From Candidatus Flexifilum affinis (lineage in GTDB: Bacteria; Chloroflexota; Anaerolineae; Aggregatilineales; Phototrophicaceae), in assembly GCA_016713325.1 (NCBI GenBank), contig JADJPJ010000097.1, forward strand, positions 12,596 through 76,595: 64,000 nucleotides of DNA, given 5' to 3'. This document shows positions 9,976-18,067 of the stretch, one piece after another. A program made the position numbers and the translations under genes. A model generated the notes under the pieces. It did no database searches. It saw only the letters and a program-made list of their open reading frames with translations, and was not told the DNA's origin. The number at the start of each line of letters is the position of its first letter. The stretch's first letter is position 1.

Positions 9976-9984
9976 TGCTATAAT
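9976..9984 (+). promoter_or_regulatory. Extended -10 promoter for the AraC regulator
   Basis: TGCTATAAT gives a perfect -10 hexamer with the extended TG motif, 67 bases upstream of the AraC start. No good -35 box is present, which extended -10 promoters tolerate. Confidence 0.5.
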
Positions 9985-10051
9985 AGAACAGGCGTACATT
10001 CTTCCATAATCCGAATCCCGGGTGACCCGGTCAGGTGAAAGGAACAGGACC

Positions 10052-10732
10052 ATGAGTATTGTTTTCACGGCCCGACCCTCAGACTCGCCCTTTGTCGAGT
10101 CCGTCACCCACGGCTGGACACTCGCCGCCGGCACACCCACGCGTCCGGCCGAGTGCAGTTGGCATATGGTCTTCGTCAAGGTTCATGGGGAGCAGCGTGC
10201 GATCATTACCGGCCCGCAGTCGACCTCCGGCATCGCCCGATACGGAGAAGGTGCAGAGATCGTCTGGTTGAAGTTTGGCCTGGGCACGTTCATGCCTCAT
10301 CTGCCGACGCGCGACCTCCTGGACAGCGAGACGCTGCTGCCGGAGGGCGCGGGCAGGTCCTTTTGGCTGAAGGGAAGCACGTGGGAGTTTCCCAGCGCCG
10401 ACAACGTCGAGACATTCGTCAGCCAACTGGTCCGCGAAGAAATCCTGGTTCGCGACCCGCTGGTGGACGAAGTGCTGAAGGGGCACACACTGGACGTCGC
10501 CTCGCGTACCATCCGCCACCGTTTTCTGCGCGCGACAGGCCTCTCGCAGAACCACATCCGCCAGTTCGAACGCGCCCGGGAAGCGGCGGCACTCCTGGAG
10601 CGGGGCGTCTCGGTGCTCGATACCGTCTACGAGGCGGGCTATTTCGATCAGCCGCACCTGACCCGTTCGATGAAGCGATTCCTGGGGTACACCCCTGCCG
10701 AACATGTAGCCGAAACATCACGATCGGCGTAG
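10052..10732 (+). CDS. AraC-family transcriptional regulator
   Basis: 226 residues from ATG at 10052, chosen because GGAACAGG sits just upstream; longer in-frame starts lack a site. The C-terminal third holds a helix-turn-helix pair of AraC/XylS type: the GLSQNHIRQFERAREAAAL region, then SVLDTVYEAGYFDQPHLTRS and MKRFLGYTPAEH. The N-terminal part, about residues 1-130, looks like a cupin-like sensing domain similar to those of short AraC proteins with a GPQS...GIARY segment. It is convergent with the VOC gene and shares a bidirectional hairpin with it. The target is unknown; the divergent kinase gene upstream is one possibility. Confidence 0.88.
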   Translation: MSIVFTARPSDSPFVESVTHGWTLAAGTPTRPAECSWHMVFVKVHGEQRAIITGPQSTSGIARYGEGAEIVWLKFGLGTFMPHLPTRDLLDSETLLPEGAGRSFWLKGSTWEFPSADNVETFVSQLVREEILVRDPLVDEVLKGHTLDVASRTIRHRFLRATGLSQNHIRQFERAREAAALLERGVSVLDTVYEAGYFDQPHLTRSMKRFLGYTPAEHVAETSRSA

Positions 10733-10790
10733 GGGCGCACCTGTGTCTGTACCCGCCAGATCATGAGGTTGCAGATATATGGTCAGCCCC

Positions 10791-10838
10791 AAAAAAACAA
10801 TCGCCCGCCAGCGCGTGATCGAGCACCGGCGGGCGATT
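10791..10838 (-). terminator. Terminator between AraC and VOC genes
   Basis: Perfect 11-bp stem AATCGCCCGCC/GGCGGGCGATT. The plus-strand A-run at 10791-10797 gives a T-run on the minus strand, so it is strongest for the VOC gene; it could also stop AraC transcription. Confidence 0.75.
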
Positions 10839-10874
10839 GCTTTCCCAGGAGAAACGATGACGAGCGTGCCGACG

Positions 10875-11330
10875 TCAGGTGCTGCTCACCGCACCGTTCG
10901 CAGGGGCAGCGGCCCCCATGTTGGCGCCGTCGTACTGAAGCATCCAGCGAATCCCGTACCGATCGGTCAAATCGGCGTACGTCCCGAAGAACTCCTCGCG
11001 CAGCGGGTTGGTCACCTGCCCATCTTCGGAAAGTCGGGAGAAGAAGCGCTCGATGTCTTCTTTGCTGCTGCACACCAGACACAGCGCCACCGCATTGCCG
11101 CGGTTCAGACTACCGCCCATGCCAAGGCTGTCCGCTCCCATCAGCTTGATGCTGGCGTTGGTCAGGCTCCCATGCAGCACCTGATCGTGCAGCGACGCCG
11201 GCACGTCTTTGGCCATCGGCGACTCCCCGACCTTCTGGAATTCGTAATTTCCGCCCAGGCAGTGCTGGTAGAACTCGAACGCCTCACGGCAGTTCCCGTC
11301 GAACGACAGGTACGCGACAAGCTGCGACAT
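10875..11330 (-). CDS. VOC family protein, PhnB-like
   Basis: 151 residues beginning MSQLVAYLSFDGNCREAFEFYQ, the typical opening of PhnB/DUF3332-like vicinal-oxygen-chelate proteins, with the later block FGTYADLTDRYGIRWML at the C-terminal end. These are small cytosolic proteins of the glyoxalase/bleomycin-resistance fold. Most of the PhnB group have no assigned reaction and it is not clear that they bind metal. It stands alone, has its own promoter (TTGAAA-N17-TATTAT) and ends at a good terminator. No operon partner, so no functional clue from context. Confidence 0.85.
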   Translation of the reverse strand: MSQLVAYLSFDGNCREAFEFYQHCLGGNYEFQKVGESPMAKDVPASLHDQVLHGSLTNASIKLMGADSLGMGGSLNRGNAVALCLVCSSKEDIERFFSRLSEDGQVTNPLREEFFGTYADLTDRYGIRWMLQYDGANMGAAAPANGAVSST

Positions 11331-11368
11331 GGGTTTTCACTTTCCATTCTCTATTGGGCTATGAACTT

Positions 11369-11397
11369 ATAATAGCACACATGTTCTAACTTTTCAA
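11369..11397 (-). promoter_or_regulatory. Sigma-70 promoter of the VOC gene
   Basis: Minus strand TTGAAA (11392-11397), 17-base spacer, TATTAT (11369-11374) preceded by TGC, an extended -10. It is 39 bases from the ATG at 11330. Confidence 0.6.
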
Positions 11398-11479
11398 GTC
11401 TCCTCGTCGTCTTCGGCGCGAAGCCGTCAATTGCAGGTAAGATCAGGCTACTACTGGCTGAGTTTGAAGGAAGACCGAC

Positions 11480-12310
11480 ATGCGGATTGACGTCGAGACG
11501 CCTCGAACAGCGGACCTCTTCGCGCCGATGCGCGCCGAGTTGCTGCGGGTGCTGCGCGGTTTGAGCGATGCGGAATGGAACGCACCGACGGCCTGCGCCG
11601 AATGGTCCGTGCGCGATGTGGCGCTCCATTTGTTCGGCGACGACGTCGGCCTGCTCTCCAACTTGCGCGACGGCGACAGCCCACCCGGCCGCTTCGAGGC
11701 ATTCGACGATCTGGTTGCCTACATCAACGACCGCAACGCCACCTGGATCGACGCCTCGCGGCGCATGAGCCGGCGGCTGCTCCTCTCACTGCTGGAGTTC
11801 ACCGGCGCGCAGTGGGTGGAATACGTTTTGTCGGTCGATCCGGAGGAACCCGCCGGACCAATCGGCTGGACGGGCAACGCGCAGGACTCGATGGGACTGC
11901 ATCTGGCGCGGGAATTCACGGAATTCTGGATGCACCACCAGCACATCTGCGAAGCGGTGGGCGTGGTCAGCATGAAGGACGCGCCTGCCATGCGTGCGGC
12001 GCTGGGGACCTTCATTCACTGCCTGCCGCGCACCTACAGCGCCGTCGATGCCCGCGTCGATACGCTGGTGAAAGTCGTCATCACCGGCGAGGGCGGCGGC
12101 ACATGGCACCTGGTCCGCGAGGCCGACCGCTGGCGGCTCTATGCCGATACCGATCTGCGCCCGGCGGCCACCGTCACGCTCGATACCGATACCGCCTGGC
12201 GGCTGTTCACCAAGGGCATCGACCAGGGATCGCTGGAGGCGCGCACGCACATCGACGGCGATCAGGCGCTCGGCCGGGTCTTTCTCACCGCCGTTGCTAT
12301 TCTCGCGTGA
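11480..12310 (+). CDS. Mycothiol-dependent maleylpyruvate isomerase family protein
   Basis: 276 residues. The N-terminal two thirds have the DinB-like four-helix bundle typical of the MDMPI_N family: RAELLRVLRGLSDAEWNAPTAC...WSVRDVALHLFGDD. The His in ALHLFGDD is in the position of a metal ligand, and FTEFWMHHQHICEAV gives further His candidates. The C-terminal part (LVREADRWRLYADTDLRPAATVTLDTDTAWRLFT) fits the MDMPI C-terminal or SCP2-like cap. Family members use a low-molecular-weight thiol or are uncharacterised. Whether this organism makes mycothiol cannot be seen here. GGAAG precedes the ATG. Confidence 0.8.
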   Translation: MRIDVETPRTADLFAPMRAELLRVLRGLSDAEWNAPTACAEWSVRDVALHLFGDDVGLLSNLRDGDSPPGRFEAFDDLVAYINDRNATWIDASRRMSRRLLLSLLEFTGAQWVEYVLSVDPEEPAGPIGWTGNAQDSMGLHLAREFTEFWMHHQHICEAVGVVSMKDAPAMRAALGTFIHCLPRTYSAVDARVDTLVKVVITGEGGGTWHLVREADRWRLYADTDLRPAATVTLDTDTAWRLFTKGIDQGSLEARTHIDGDQALGRVFLTAVAILA

Positions 12311-12385
12311 TCAACCGCGTCCTTTGTCTCATTCATAAACCGTAGAACAACATCAGTGATGGCGTGCAGGAAATCGTGTTCGATT

Positions 12386-12464
12386 ACCCTCACCCCGACC
12401 TGTGGTCGCGCCCTCTCCCGTGACACGGGAGAGGGCAGCCAAGCGCAGCGCAGCGGGTGAGGGT
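12386..12464. repeat. Nested palindromic repeat, third diverged copy
   Basis: 79-bp unit with outer arms ACCCTCACCCC/GGGTGAGGGT and inner hairpin GCCCTCTCCCG/CGGGAGAGGGC at 12410-12436, plus the linker AAGCGCAGCG. It shares this layout with the core of the elements at 2201 and 3328 but lacks their outer GTGAATCAC ends. It lies between two convergent genes and may act as a transcription terminator. Confidence 0.7.
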
Positions 12465-12473
12465 CGCTCGCAT

Positions 12474-13292
12474 CTACTGCTGCGACGCCACTTCGGCCAG
12501 AAAGCGCGCGTAGACCTGTCCCAGCAGCGCGCCGCCATTGAGGAAGACGTGCGCCACCGAGGGCACCGTCTCCAGGCGCGCCTGCGGCAGGTATTCACAC
12601 ATCCGGTGTGCCAGTTCGAGGGGATGCAGTGAATCGTTGGGCCAGGCGATGATGCAGATCGGCATGGTGAGCTGCGCGATCTCCGAGAGGTCGTCGAAGA
12701 TGATCCAGTCCTTGACGGTGTCCAGCGCCGTGATCAGGCTGCCCTCGTCATGGGCGCTCTGCATGAAGCGCACCGCCTCGATGACCTCTTCCGGCGCCCC
12801 CCAGTTCACCCGCATCCGTTCCGCCGACCGCTGGAGATAGCCCTCCAGCCCGTACTCCTGCATTTCTATGGCCATGTTGTGCAGCGACGGAATCTCGGGG
12901 TTGGACATGTCGCCGAAGGCAGGGCCGGTCAGCAGCAGAGCGCTGACCCGGTGCGGATATTTGAGCGTGAACAGCAGCGTCGTCGCCGCGCCCATCGACT
13001 CGCCCTGTACGATCGCCTTTTCGATGCCATAGGCATCCATGACGGCGCGCATGTCCTCGGCCATCCGGTCGGGATTGTACAGACTGGGGTTCGTGATGGG
13101 CGTGGAATCACCATGGCCACGCTGATCGTAGAGGATGATGCGATAGCGGTCGGCCAGGTTGGTGAGCTGACGACGCGTCACCTGACGGCTGCCCGACAGA
13201 CCGTGAGCGGCGATCAGCGGCGGCCCGCTGCCGAAGCTCTCGGCCACCAGTTCCAGACCATCCGACTGCACGTGCACAATTTCTTGGTTCAT
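12474..13292 (-). CDS. Alpha/beta hydrolase
   Basis: 272 residues from ATG at 13292, supported by GGAG nine bases upstream; a 40-residue longer frame has no site. The fold is clear: the oxyanion segment PPLIAAHGLSGS, strand/loop YDQRGHGDS, nucleophile elbow GESMGA (catalytic Ser), acid region IAWPNDSLHP (Asp) and terminal His in VPSVAHVF. There is no signal peptide or lid expansion, so it is likely a cytosolic small-molecule esterase or C-C hydrolase. Substrate unknown. It is followed by the DeoR gene on the same strand, after a gap of 82 bases. Confidence 0.88.
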   Translation of the reverse strand: MNQEIVHVQSDGLELVAESFGSGPPLIAAHGLSGSRQVTRRQLTNLADRYRIILYDQRGHGDSTPITNPSLYNPDRMAEDMRAVMDAYGIEKAIVQGESMGAATTLLFTLKYPHRVSALLLTGPAFGDMSNPEIPSLHNMAIEMQEYGLEGYLQRSAERMRVNWGAPEEVIEAVRFMQSAHDEGSLITALDTVKDWIIFDDLSEIAQLTMPICIIAWPNDSLHPLELAHRMCEYLPQARLETVPSVAHVFLNGGALLGQVYARFLAEVASQQ

Positions 13293-13374
13293 CCACAAAA
13301 CTCCATTCGAAAAGAGACGATGGCGCGGAGAAAGCAGGCAAGACCCTTTTCGGCGCCGCGGCGGCCCCGCCGCC

Positions 13375-14175
13375 TTAGTGTTCGACCGTGGCGACCAGGA
13401 CCTGAACCCCACGTTCGCGCAGCGCTTCGATCATCTCCGGCGGCGCGCTGTCCTCAGTGACCACGTAGTCGAGTTGATCGAGTCGGGCATACGAGGCCAG
13501 GCCGGTATGCCCGAACTTGCTGCCATCGACGACGGCGATCACCTCGCGGGCACTTTCGACCATGAACTGGCGAATCTCGATCTCCAGCGGGTCATTGCCA
13601 GACAGTCCGTCCTCCAGCGTCAGCCCCAGCGCGCCGACAAACGCCTTGTTGATATTGTATTTGCCCAGCATTTCGCGCGTGATCGGCCCGCTGATCGACC
13701 CTGACGAGCTGCCCAGGCTGCCGCCGGCCACAATCGTGTGGATATTGGGAGAGTCCATGATGGCTACCGCGGTCCACAGACCAGTCGTGAGCACGGTGAC
13801 GTTGCTGATCGCGGGCGACGCCTTGATGGCCTGGGCGACGGCCAGAGCCGTCGTGCTGGAATCGAGCAGGATGGAGTCAACCGGCCTGACCAGCGTCGCC
13901 GCCAGTTTCGCCACTGCGTGCTTTTGGGCCGCTCGCTGCCGCTGACGCGCGGCGAAGGTCATTTCATGGCGCATGCTCGGCTTCGCCAGGGCGGCGCCGC
14001 CATGTACCCGAACGACACGCCCTTCCTCTGCAAGAAAATTCAGATCGCCGCGCACCGTGACTGACGATACGTTCAGCATTTCGCTCAGTTCATTGACGGT
14101 GACGCGCTCGCGCTCGCTCAGAATATTGACGATCTGATCGCGCCGTTCGTTCATCAGTCTGATGTGTACGGCCAT
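13375..14175 (-). CDS. DeoR-family sugar-responsive repressor
   Basis: 266 residues from ATG at 14175 (MAVHIRLMNERRDQIV). The N-terminal winged HTH shows the DeoR pattern VTVNELSEMLNVSSVTVRGDLNFLAEEGRVVRVHGGA. The C-terminal DeoRC sensor domain has the sugar-phosphate isomerase-like motifs LLDSSTTALAVAQ and VVDGSKFGHTG. DeoR proteins usually sense phosphorylated sugars. The gene is divergent from the importer operon beginning at 14546, across a 370-base promoter region with two inverted repeats, so it very likely controls that operon and itself. Confidence 0.9.
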   Translation of the reverse strand: MAVHIRLMNERRDQIVNILSERERVTVNELSEMLNVSSVTVRGDLNFLAEEGRVVRVHGGAALAKPSMRHEMTFAARQRQRAAQKHAVAKLAATLVRPVDSILLDSSTTALAVAQAIKASPAISNVTVLTTGLWTAVAIMDSPNIHTIVAGGSLGSSSGSISGPITREMLGKYNINKAFVGALGLTLEDGLSGNDPLEIEIRQFMVESAREVIAVVDGSKFGHTGLASYARLDQLDYVVTEDSAPPEMIEALRERGVQVLVATVEH

Positions 14176-14263
14176 AGGCAGGACTTCGCCTTTCGTCAGA
14201 ATATGCAGATGGGTGATAGATTTACGACAGAATACCACGAGCACACGGCTCGCTCAGCGACTT

Positions 14264-14277
14264 CTTTCATTTGAAAG
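14264..14277. promoter_or_regulatory. Inverted repeat, candidate DeoR operator 1
   Basis: Perfect palindrome CTTTCA-TT-TGAAAG about 90 bases upstream of the DeoR start, in the intergenic region shared with the importer operon. Confidence 0.4.
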
Positions 14278-14305
14278 TCATAAGCAAGTTAAAAACAAGC
14301 ATTCA

Positions 14306-14319
14306 CTTACGAATGTAAG
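14306..14319. promoter_or_regulatory. Inverted repeat, candidate DeoR operator 2
   Basis: CTTAC-N4-GTAAG, 62 bases upstream of the -35 box of the importer promoter. Its sequence differs from the repeat at 14264, so at most one of them need be the DeoR site. Confidence 0.35.
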
Positions 14320-14380
14320 CATCATGATTTTATTGAGATTTCTTTTGGGTGTCAATGAGCCTTCGTTTTTCTCAAAATCG

Positions 14381-14410
14381 TTGACAAGCACTAAATTCGT
14401 GGCGTAAACT
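14381..14410 (+). promoter_or_regulatory. Sigma-70 promoter of the first CUT1 importer operon
   Basis: Consensus TTGACA at 14381-14386, 18-base spacer and TAAACT at 14405-14410. It is the only strong promoter in the 370-base gap between the divergent DeoR gene and the binding-protein gene, leaving a leader of about 130 bases. Confidence 0.7.
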
Positions 14411-14545
14411 CTGTCAAAAGTCGAACTTTGGCAGAAGCACAGAGCGCACAAGCTGTAAAGGAGGGACGCGAACGACTCGGAAATCGCCGCCAGTTGAATG
14501 CTTACTCGAAATGCTTCACCGCTTTTGGTGTGAGGAGCAACTCAT

Positions 14546-16060
14546 ATGAACGCATCGCGTCAGTCATGGTTCAAACTATGCCTTCTTCTCTGTCTTGTGG
14601 CGCTCTCGGTTGCAGGAGCGTCCGCGCAGGATACCCCGGCGCACGGGGCCGATTTCGCCGGTGAGCTGCGCGTCGCCGTCTGGGGTCAAATCGATCAGGC
14701 GGTTGGCCGGCCAGACGTCACCGTCGTCCACGACCTGATGCAGGAGTGGGCGGCCATGTACCCCAACGTCGAACTCAAATACGACTACATCGGCGGGACC
14801 AACGTCGCCGAGCGCTTCACCTGGATCAACACCAACCTGCTGGCGGGTACCCTGCCGGATGTCGTGATGATCTACTTCCCCGGCCCGGATGTCTACAATG
14901 CGGCGGACCTGCTCTACAACTTCGGCGACGATCTGACCGCCGCCAATCCCTACAGCGAAAATGCGACCTGGGAAGAAGATTTCCCGCTTGACAGCCTGGT
15001 GCTGAACCAGACCGTCTCGTCGGATGGCGGCCACCGCGTCATCGGCTTCACGCTCTCCGGCGATTCCGGCGTGACCACCTACGCCTACAACAAAAGCATG
15101 TTCGACGAAGTCGGCATTGAACCGCCGCAGACCTGGGGCGAGTTCCTGGAAATTCAGCAGAAGCTGAAGGACGCCGGCTACACCCCCTTCCAGATGCCCA
15201 CCGCCGGCCCGCTCGGCTGGGTGTGGAACTGGTCGGAATGGACCATTCGCGAGCAGTTGATGGACGATGTCATCCAGCAGTGCGACTTCGAAGCGCCATT
15301 TGATCAGCTCAACGACAAAGAAGTGGTCTACTGCATCGTCACCGGCAAGCTCTCCCTGGAAGATCCACGCCTGACCGAGACCTGGGAGCTGATGAAGACC
15401 TGGTCGCAGTACTGGCAGGAAGACTTCCTGGCGCCGCCGCCCGATTCCGACCTGTTCGCTCAGGGCGAGGTCGCCATCATCAACACCATGAATCTGTGGC
15501 TGGGACAGATCGCCGCCAACCCGAACATCGCCTTCGAATGGGGCACGTTCTATCAGCCGCCGGTCACCCCCGACGACAGCGAGTTCGGCAATGACATCCC
15601 GCCGCGCCGCGTCGGCAACCAGGGTGCAGCCGGCAGCGGCAGCGTCTACTTCTTCATCCCGACGACTACCGTCGAGCGCAGCCCGGAGAAATTCGCGATG
15701 GGCCGCGACCTGATTCAGTACATGACCGCGCCGGCCCAGCTTGACCAGTGGTGCGCCGCGCAGCCGATCCCCTGCTACGAACCAGGCACGCCGATCGACG
15801 AAGTCTACAGTGACCCCGCCATGGTCGTCCGCATGCTCGGCTTCTTCGAGCCGGGCGCCTATGAGAATGGTGTCGGCAACCTGAACTGGGCGACCTTTGA
15901 CCGCGCGCTCGACGCCGAATGGTCGCGCCTGTTCGTCGAATATATGAGCGACAGCATGACCATTGAAGAGGTCTTCGCCGAATTCCAGCCGCTGCTCGAC
16001 GATGCCGTCCAGCGCGCTCTCCGCGCCCATCCGGAATGGGATGCCGACTCCTGGGAGTAG
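14546..16060 (+). CDS. CUT1 ABC importer, sugar-binding protein (first operon)
   Basis: 504 residues. A signal peptide runs to about residue 28 (MNASRQSWFKLCLLLCLVALSVAGASAQ) with cleavage after SAQ. There is no lipobox Cys, so it is released or held by another means. The mature part follows the family-1 solute-binding layout: ELRVAVWGQID, ...EWAAMYPNVELKYDYIGG..., GTLPDVVMIYFPGPDVYNA, and YNKSMFDEVGIEPPQTWGEF. It delivers a sugar or oligosaccharide to the permeases at 16244 and 17200. At just over 500 residues it is longer than many (about 420). The operon also holds a GH78-like glycosidase, so a rhamnose-containing ligand is a reasonable guess. Confidence 0.9.
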   Translation: MNASRQSWFKLCLLLCLVALSVAGASAQDTPAHGADFAGELRVAVWGQIDQAVGRPDVTVVHDLMQEWAAMYPNVELKYDYIGGTNVAERFTWINTNLLAGTLPDVVMIYFPGPDVYNAADLLYNFGDDLTAANPYSENATWEEDFPLDSLVLNQTVSSDGGHRVIGFTLSGDSGVTTYAYNKSMFDEVGIEPPQTWGEFLEIQQKLKDAGYTPFQMPTAGPLGWVWNWSEWTIREQLMDDVIQQCDFEAPFDQLNDKEVVYCIVTGKLSLEDPRLTETWELMKTWSQYWQEDFLAPPPDSDLFAQGEVAIINTMNLWLGQIAANPNIAFEWGTFYQPPVTPDDSEFGNDIPPRRVGNQGAAGSGSVYFFIPTTTVERSPEKFAMGRDLIQYMTAPAQLDQWCAAQPIPCYEPGTPIDEVYSDPAMVVRMLGFFEPGAYENGVGNLNWATFDRALDAEWSRLFVEYMSDSMTIEEVFAEFQPLLDDAVQRALRAHPEWDADSWE

Positions 16061-16079
16061 TGGCGCACAGCAGGCGTAA

Positions 16080-16100
16080 GGGCGAGGCGTTGCCTCGCCC
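16080..16100 (+). other. Intercistronic stem-loop between binding protein and permease genes
   Basis: Perfect stem GGGCGAGGC/GCCTCGCCC with loop GTT, 20 bases after the binding-protein stop and 144 before the permease. There is no T-run. Hairpins in this position usually protect the upstream mRNA or cause partial termination, which raises the binding protein:permease ratio. Confidence 0.6.
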
Positions 16101-16243
16101 GATGTTCTTCGGGCGCCCCGATCGGTCGCCCTGATCCTGTTCATCGTTGTCTTGCGTATAAACCTGAGAATGCGGCCCAGGCAGCGCTTCCAGCGCCCGA
16201 GTCGCATTCTCTCCGCTCTTGTCCGAGGTAGCCTGGGCGAACA

Positions 16244-17185
16244 ATGTCTTCAAACGGCACATTATCCGCGGTCGCGGTGAGCGCACCTAGGCGCCGCGGG
16301 TTCAACTGGGCGCGGTTACGCCACTTCGCCCCGCTCTACCTGATGGTGCTGCCCACCGTCGTCATGCTGCTCGTCTTTTTCTACTACCCGGCTATCAATG
16401 GCTTTTTGACGTCTTTCCAGTACATCGACGTGCGCGGTGCGCAGTGGATCGGCTGGGAAAATTACGAGCGCCTCTTCAGCGACACCCGCCTGATCCAGTC
16501 GTTCCGCAATCTGATCTTCCTGGCCGGCTTCAACGTGGTCGTCGTCACCACCTTTCCGCTCCTGGTGGCGGTGCTGATCTTCCGCGTCAAGAGCGCGGCG
16601 GCGCAGTACTGGTGGCGCATCGTCTTCGTCCTTCCCATCGTGGTCCCGGCCGTAGCGAGCATCCTGGTCTGGCGCTGGATGTATTCCGAAGACGGCGGCC
16701 TGAATATCCTGCTGAACCTCGTCGGGCTGGGGGATCTGGCGCGCAGTTGGCTGGGCGACCGCGACGTGGTCATGTGGGCGCTGGCCTTCACCCACTTCCC
16801 CTGGGTGGCCGGCATCAACTTCCTGATCTACTACGCCGGCTTGCAGGACATCTCGCCGGAAGTGCTGGACGCCGCCGTCGTCGATGGTGCGACCAGCTTC
16901 CGACGCTTCCGCAGCATCGAACTCCCGCTGCTCCGCCCGCAGATGCGTCTGCTCGTCCTGCTCACCCTGATCTACTGGATGCGCAGTTTTGAACTCCCCA
17001 TGATCATGACCAACGGCGGACCGGGTTATGCCAGCATGGTGCCCGGCCTGCGCATGTACTATGCCATTAATCGAGACTTCGATCTGGGGTACGGCTCGGC
17101 GATCGGCACCATCCTCTTCCTGATCGTGCTGGTCATCACGCTGGTTCAACTGCGTCTGACCCGGTCGCGCGATGATGTGGTCTAG
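16244..17185 (+). CDS. CUT1 ABC importer, permease (MalF/UgpA-like)
   Basis: 313 residues, six membrane segments, starting with a cytoplasmic tail and LYLMVLPTVVMLLVFFYYPA. The EAA loop that docks the ATPase reads DAAVVDGATSFRRFRSIELPLL near residues 210-230. It forms the heterodimeric channel with the permease encoded 14 bases downstream. The typical CUT1 order (binding protein, F-type, G-type permease) is kept, but no ATPase gene lies in the operon. Confidence 0.92.
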   Translation: MSSNGTLSAVAVSAPRRRGFNWARLRHFAPLYLMVLPTVVMLLVFFYYPAINGFLTSFQYIDVRGAQWIGWENYERLFSDTRLIQSFRNLIFLAGFNVVVVTTFPLLVAVLIFRVKSAAAQYWWRIVFVLPIVVPAVASILVWRWMYSEDGGLNILLNLVGLGDLARSWLGDRDVVMWALAFTHFPWVAGINFLIYYAGLQDISPEVLDAAVVDGATSFRRFRSIELPLLRPQMRLLVLLTLIYWMRSFELPMIMTNGGPGYASMVPGLRMYYAINRDFDLGYGSAIGTILFLIVLVITLVQLRLTRSRDDVV

Positions 17186-17199
17186 CCAGGAGGCCCGGC

Positions 17200-18027
17200 G
17201 TGCCAAAACCTAGAGTATTTCGCAGAGACCTGCCGCTGCACCTGGTCCTGCTGCTGATCGCCATCCCGACGTTCTTTCCGGTCTTCGTCATGCTGTCCAT
17301 CTCCGGCAAAGACTTCTTCCAGTATGGTCAGCAGCCCCTGATGCCGACTCTGCCCTTCAACTTTGCCAATTACGAAGTGGCCTGGTCGTTCATGTCGTCC
17401 ACCTACTTCAACAACACGCTCATCATCGGCACCGGGGTCGCCGGCATTCTGCTGTTCGCCTCGCTGACGGCCTTCGCCCTGGCCCGCTTCGACTTCCCCG
17501 GCCGCAAGGTGCTGTTCTACTTCGTGCTGGCCGTGCTGGCCATCCCGTCGACGGTCATCCTCGTGCCGCTGTTCATGCTGATGGTCGACTTACGGTTGAT
17601 CAACACGCGCTGGGCCGTCATCCTGCCCTACATCGCCAGCCAGAGCTTCGCCATCCTGGTCTTCTACACCTTCTTCTATACCCTCTCCAAAGAGATTTTC
17701 GAGTCGGCCGAGATCGACGGCGCCAGCTTCTTCCAGATGTACCTCCATCTGGGGCTGCCGCTGGCCCGCCCGATCATGAGCGCCATCGGCGTCTTTCTGA
17801 TCTGGCTGCTGTGGAACGACTACATCTGGCCCAGCCTGGTGCTGTCCGACCCGAATCTTCAGACCGTCGCCCTCAAACTGGTCGTCTTCTACCTGGGGCG
17901 CGGCATTCCAGAACCGGGGCAGGGTATGGCCGCGTCGGTGATCAGCTCGATTCCGCTGGTCGTCCTGTTTCTGGTCAGCATGCGCACCTTCATCGCCGGT
18001 CTGACGGCCGGGGCCATCAAGGGCTGA
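17200..18027 (+). CDS. CUT1 ABC importer, permease (MalG/UgpE-like)
   Basis: 275 residues from a GTG start placed seven bases after a perfect AGGAGG. Six membrane segments; the EAA loop is ESAEIDGASFFQMYLHLGLPLARP and the C-terminus RTFIAGLTAGAIKG is typical of the G-type subunit. Pairs with the F-type permease just upstream. The GH78-like gene begins 40 bases downstream, so it is in the same transcript. Confidence 0.92.
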   Translation: MPKPRVFRRDLPLHLVLLLIAIPTFFPVFVMLSISGKDFFQYGQQPLMPTLPFNFANYEVAWSFMSSTYFNNTLIIGTGVAGILLFASLTAFALARFDFPGRKVLFYFVLAVLAIPSTVILVPLFMLMVDLRLINTRWAVILPYIASQSFAILVFYTFFYTLSKEIFESAEIDGASFFQMYLHLGLPLARPIMSAIGVFLIWLLWNDYIWPSLVLSDPNLQTVALKLVVFYLGRGIPEPGQGMAASVISSIPLVVLFLVSMRTFIAGLTAGAIKG

Positions 18028-18067
18028 CGCAGGAATGATCGGCGACGCCCGCCCGGAGAATCCCACT

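Noticed and set aside
14576..16207. A 543-residue minus-strand frame opposite the binding-protein gene
   Set aside because: Rich in Arg, Gly and Ala without structure; the plus strand has a signal peptide and solute-binding motifs.
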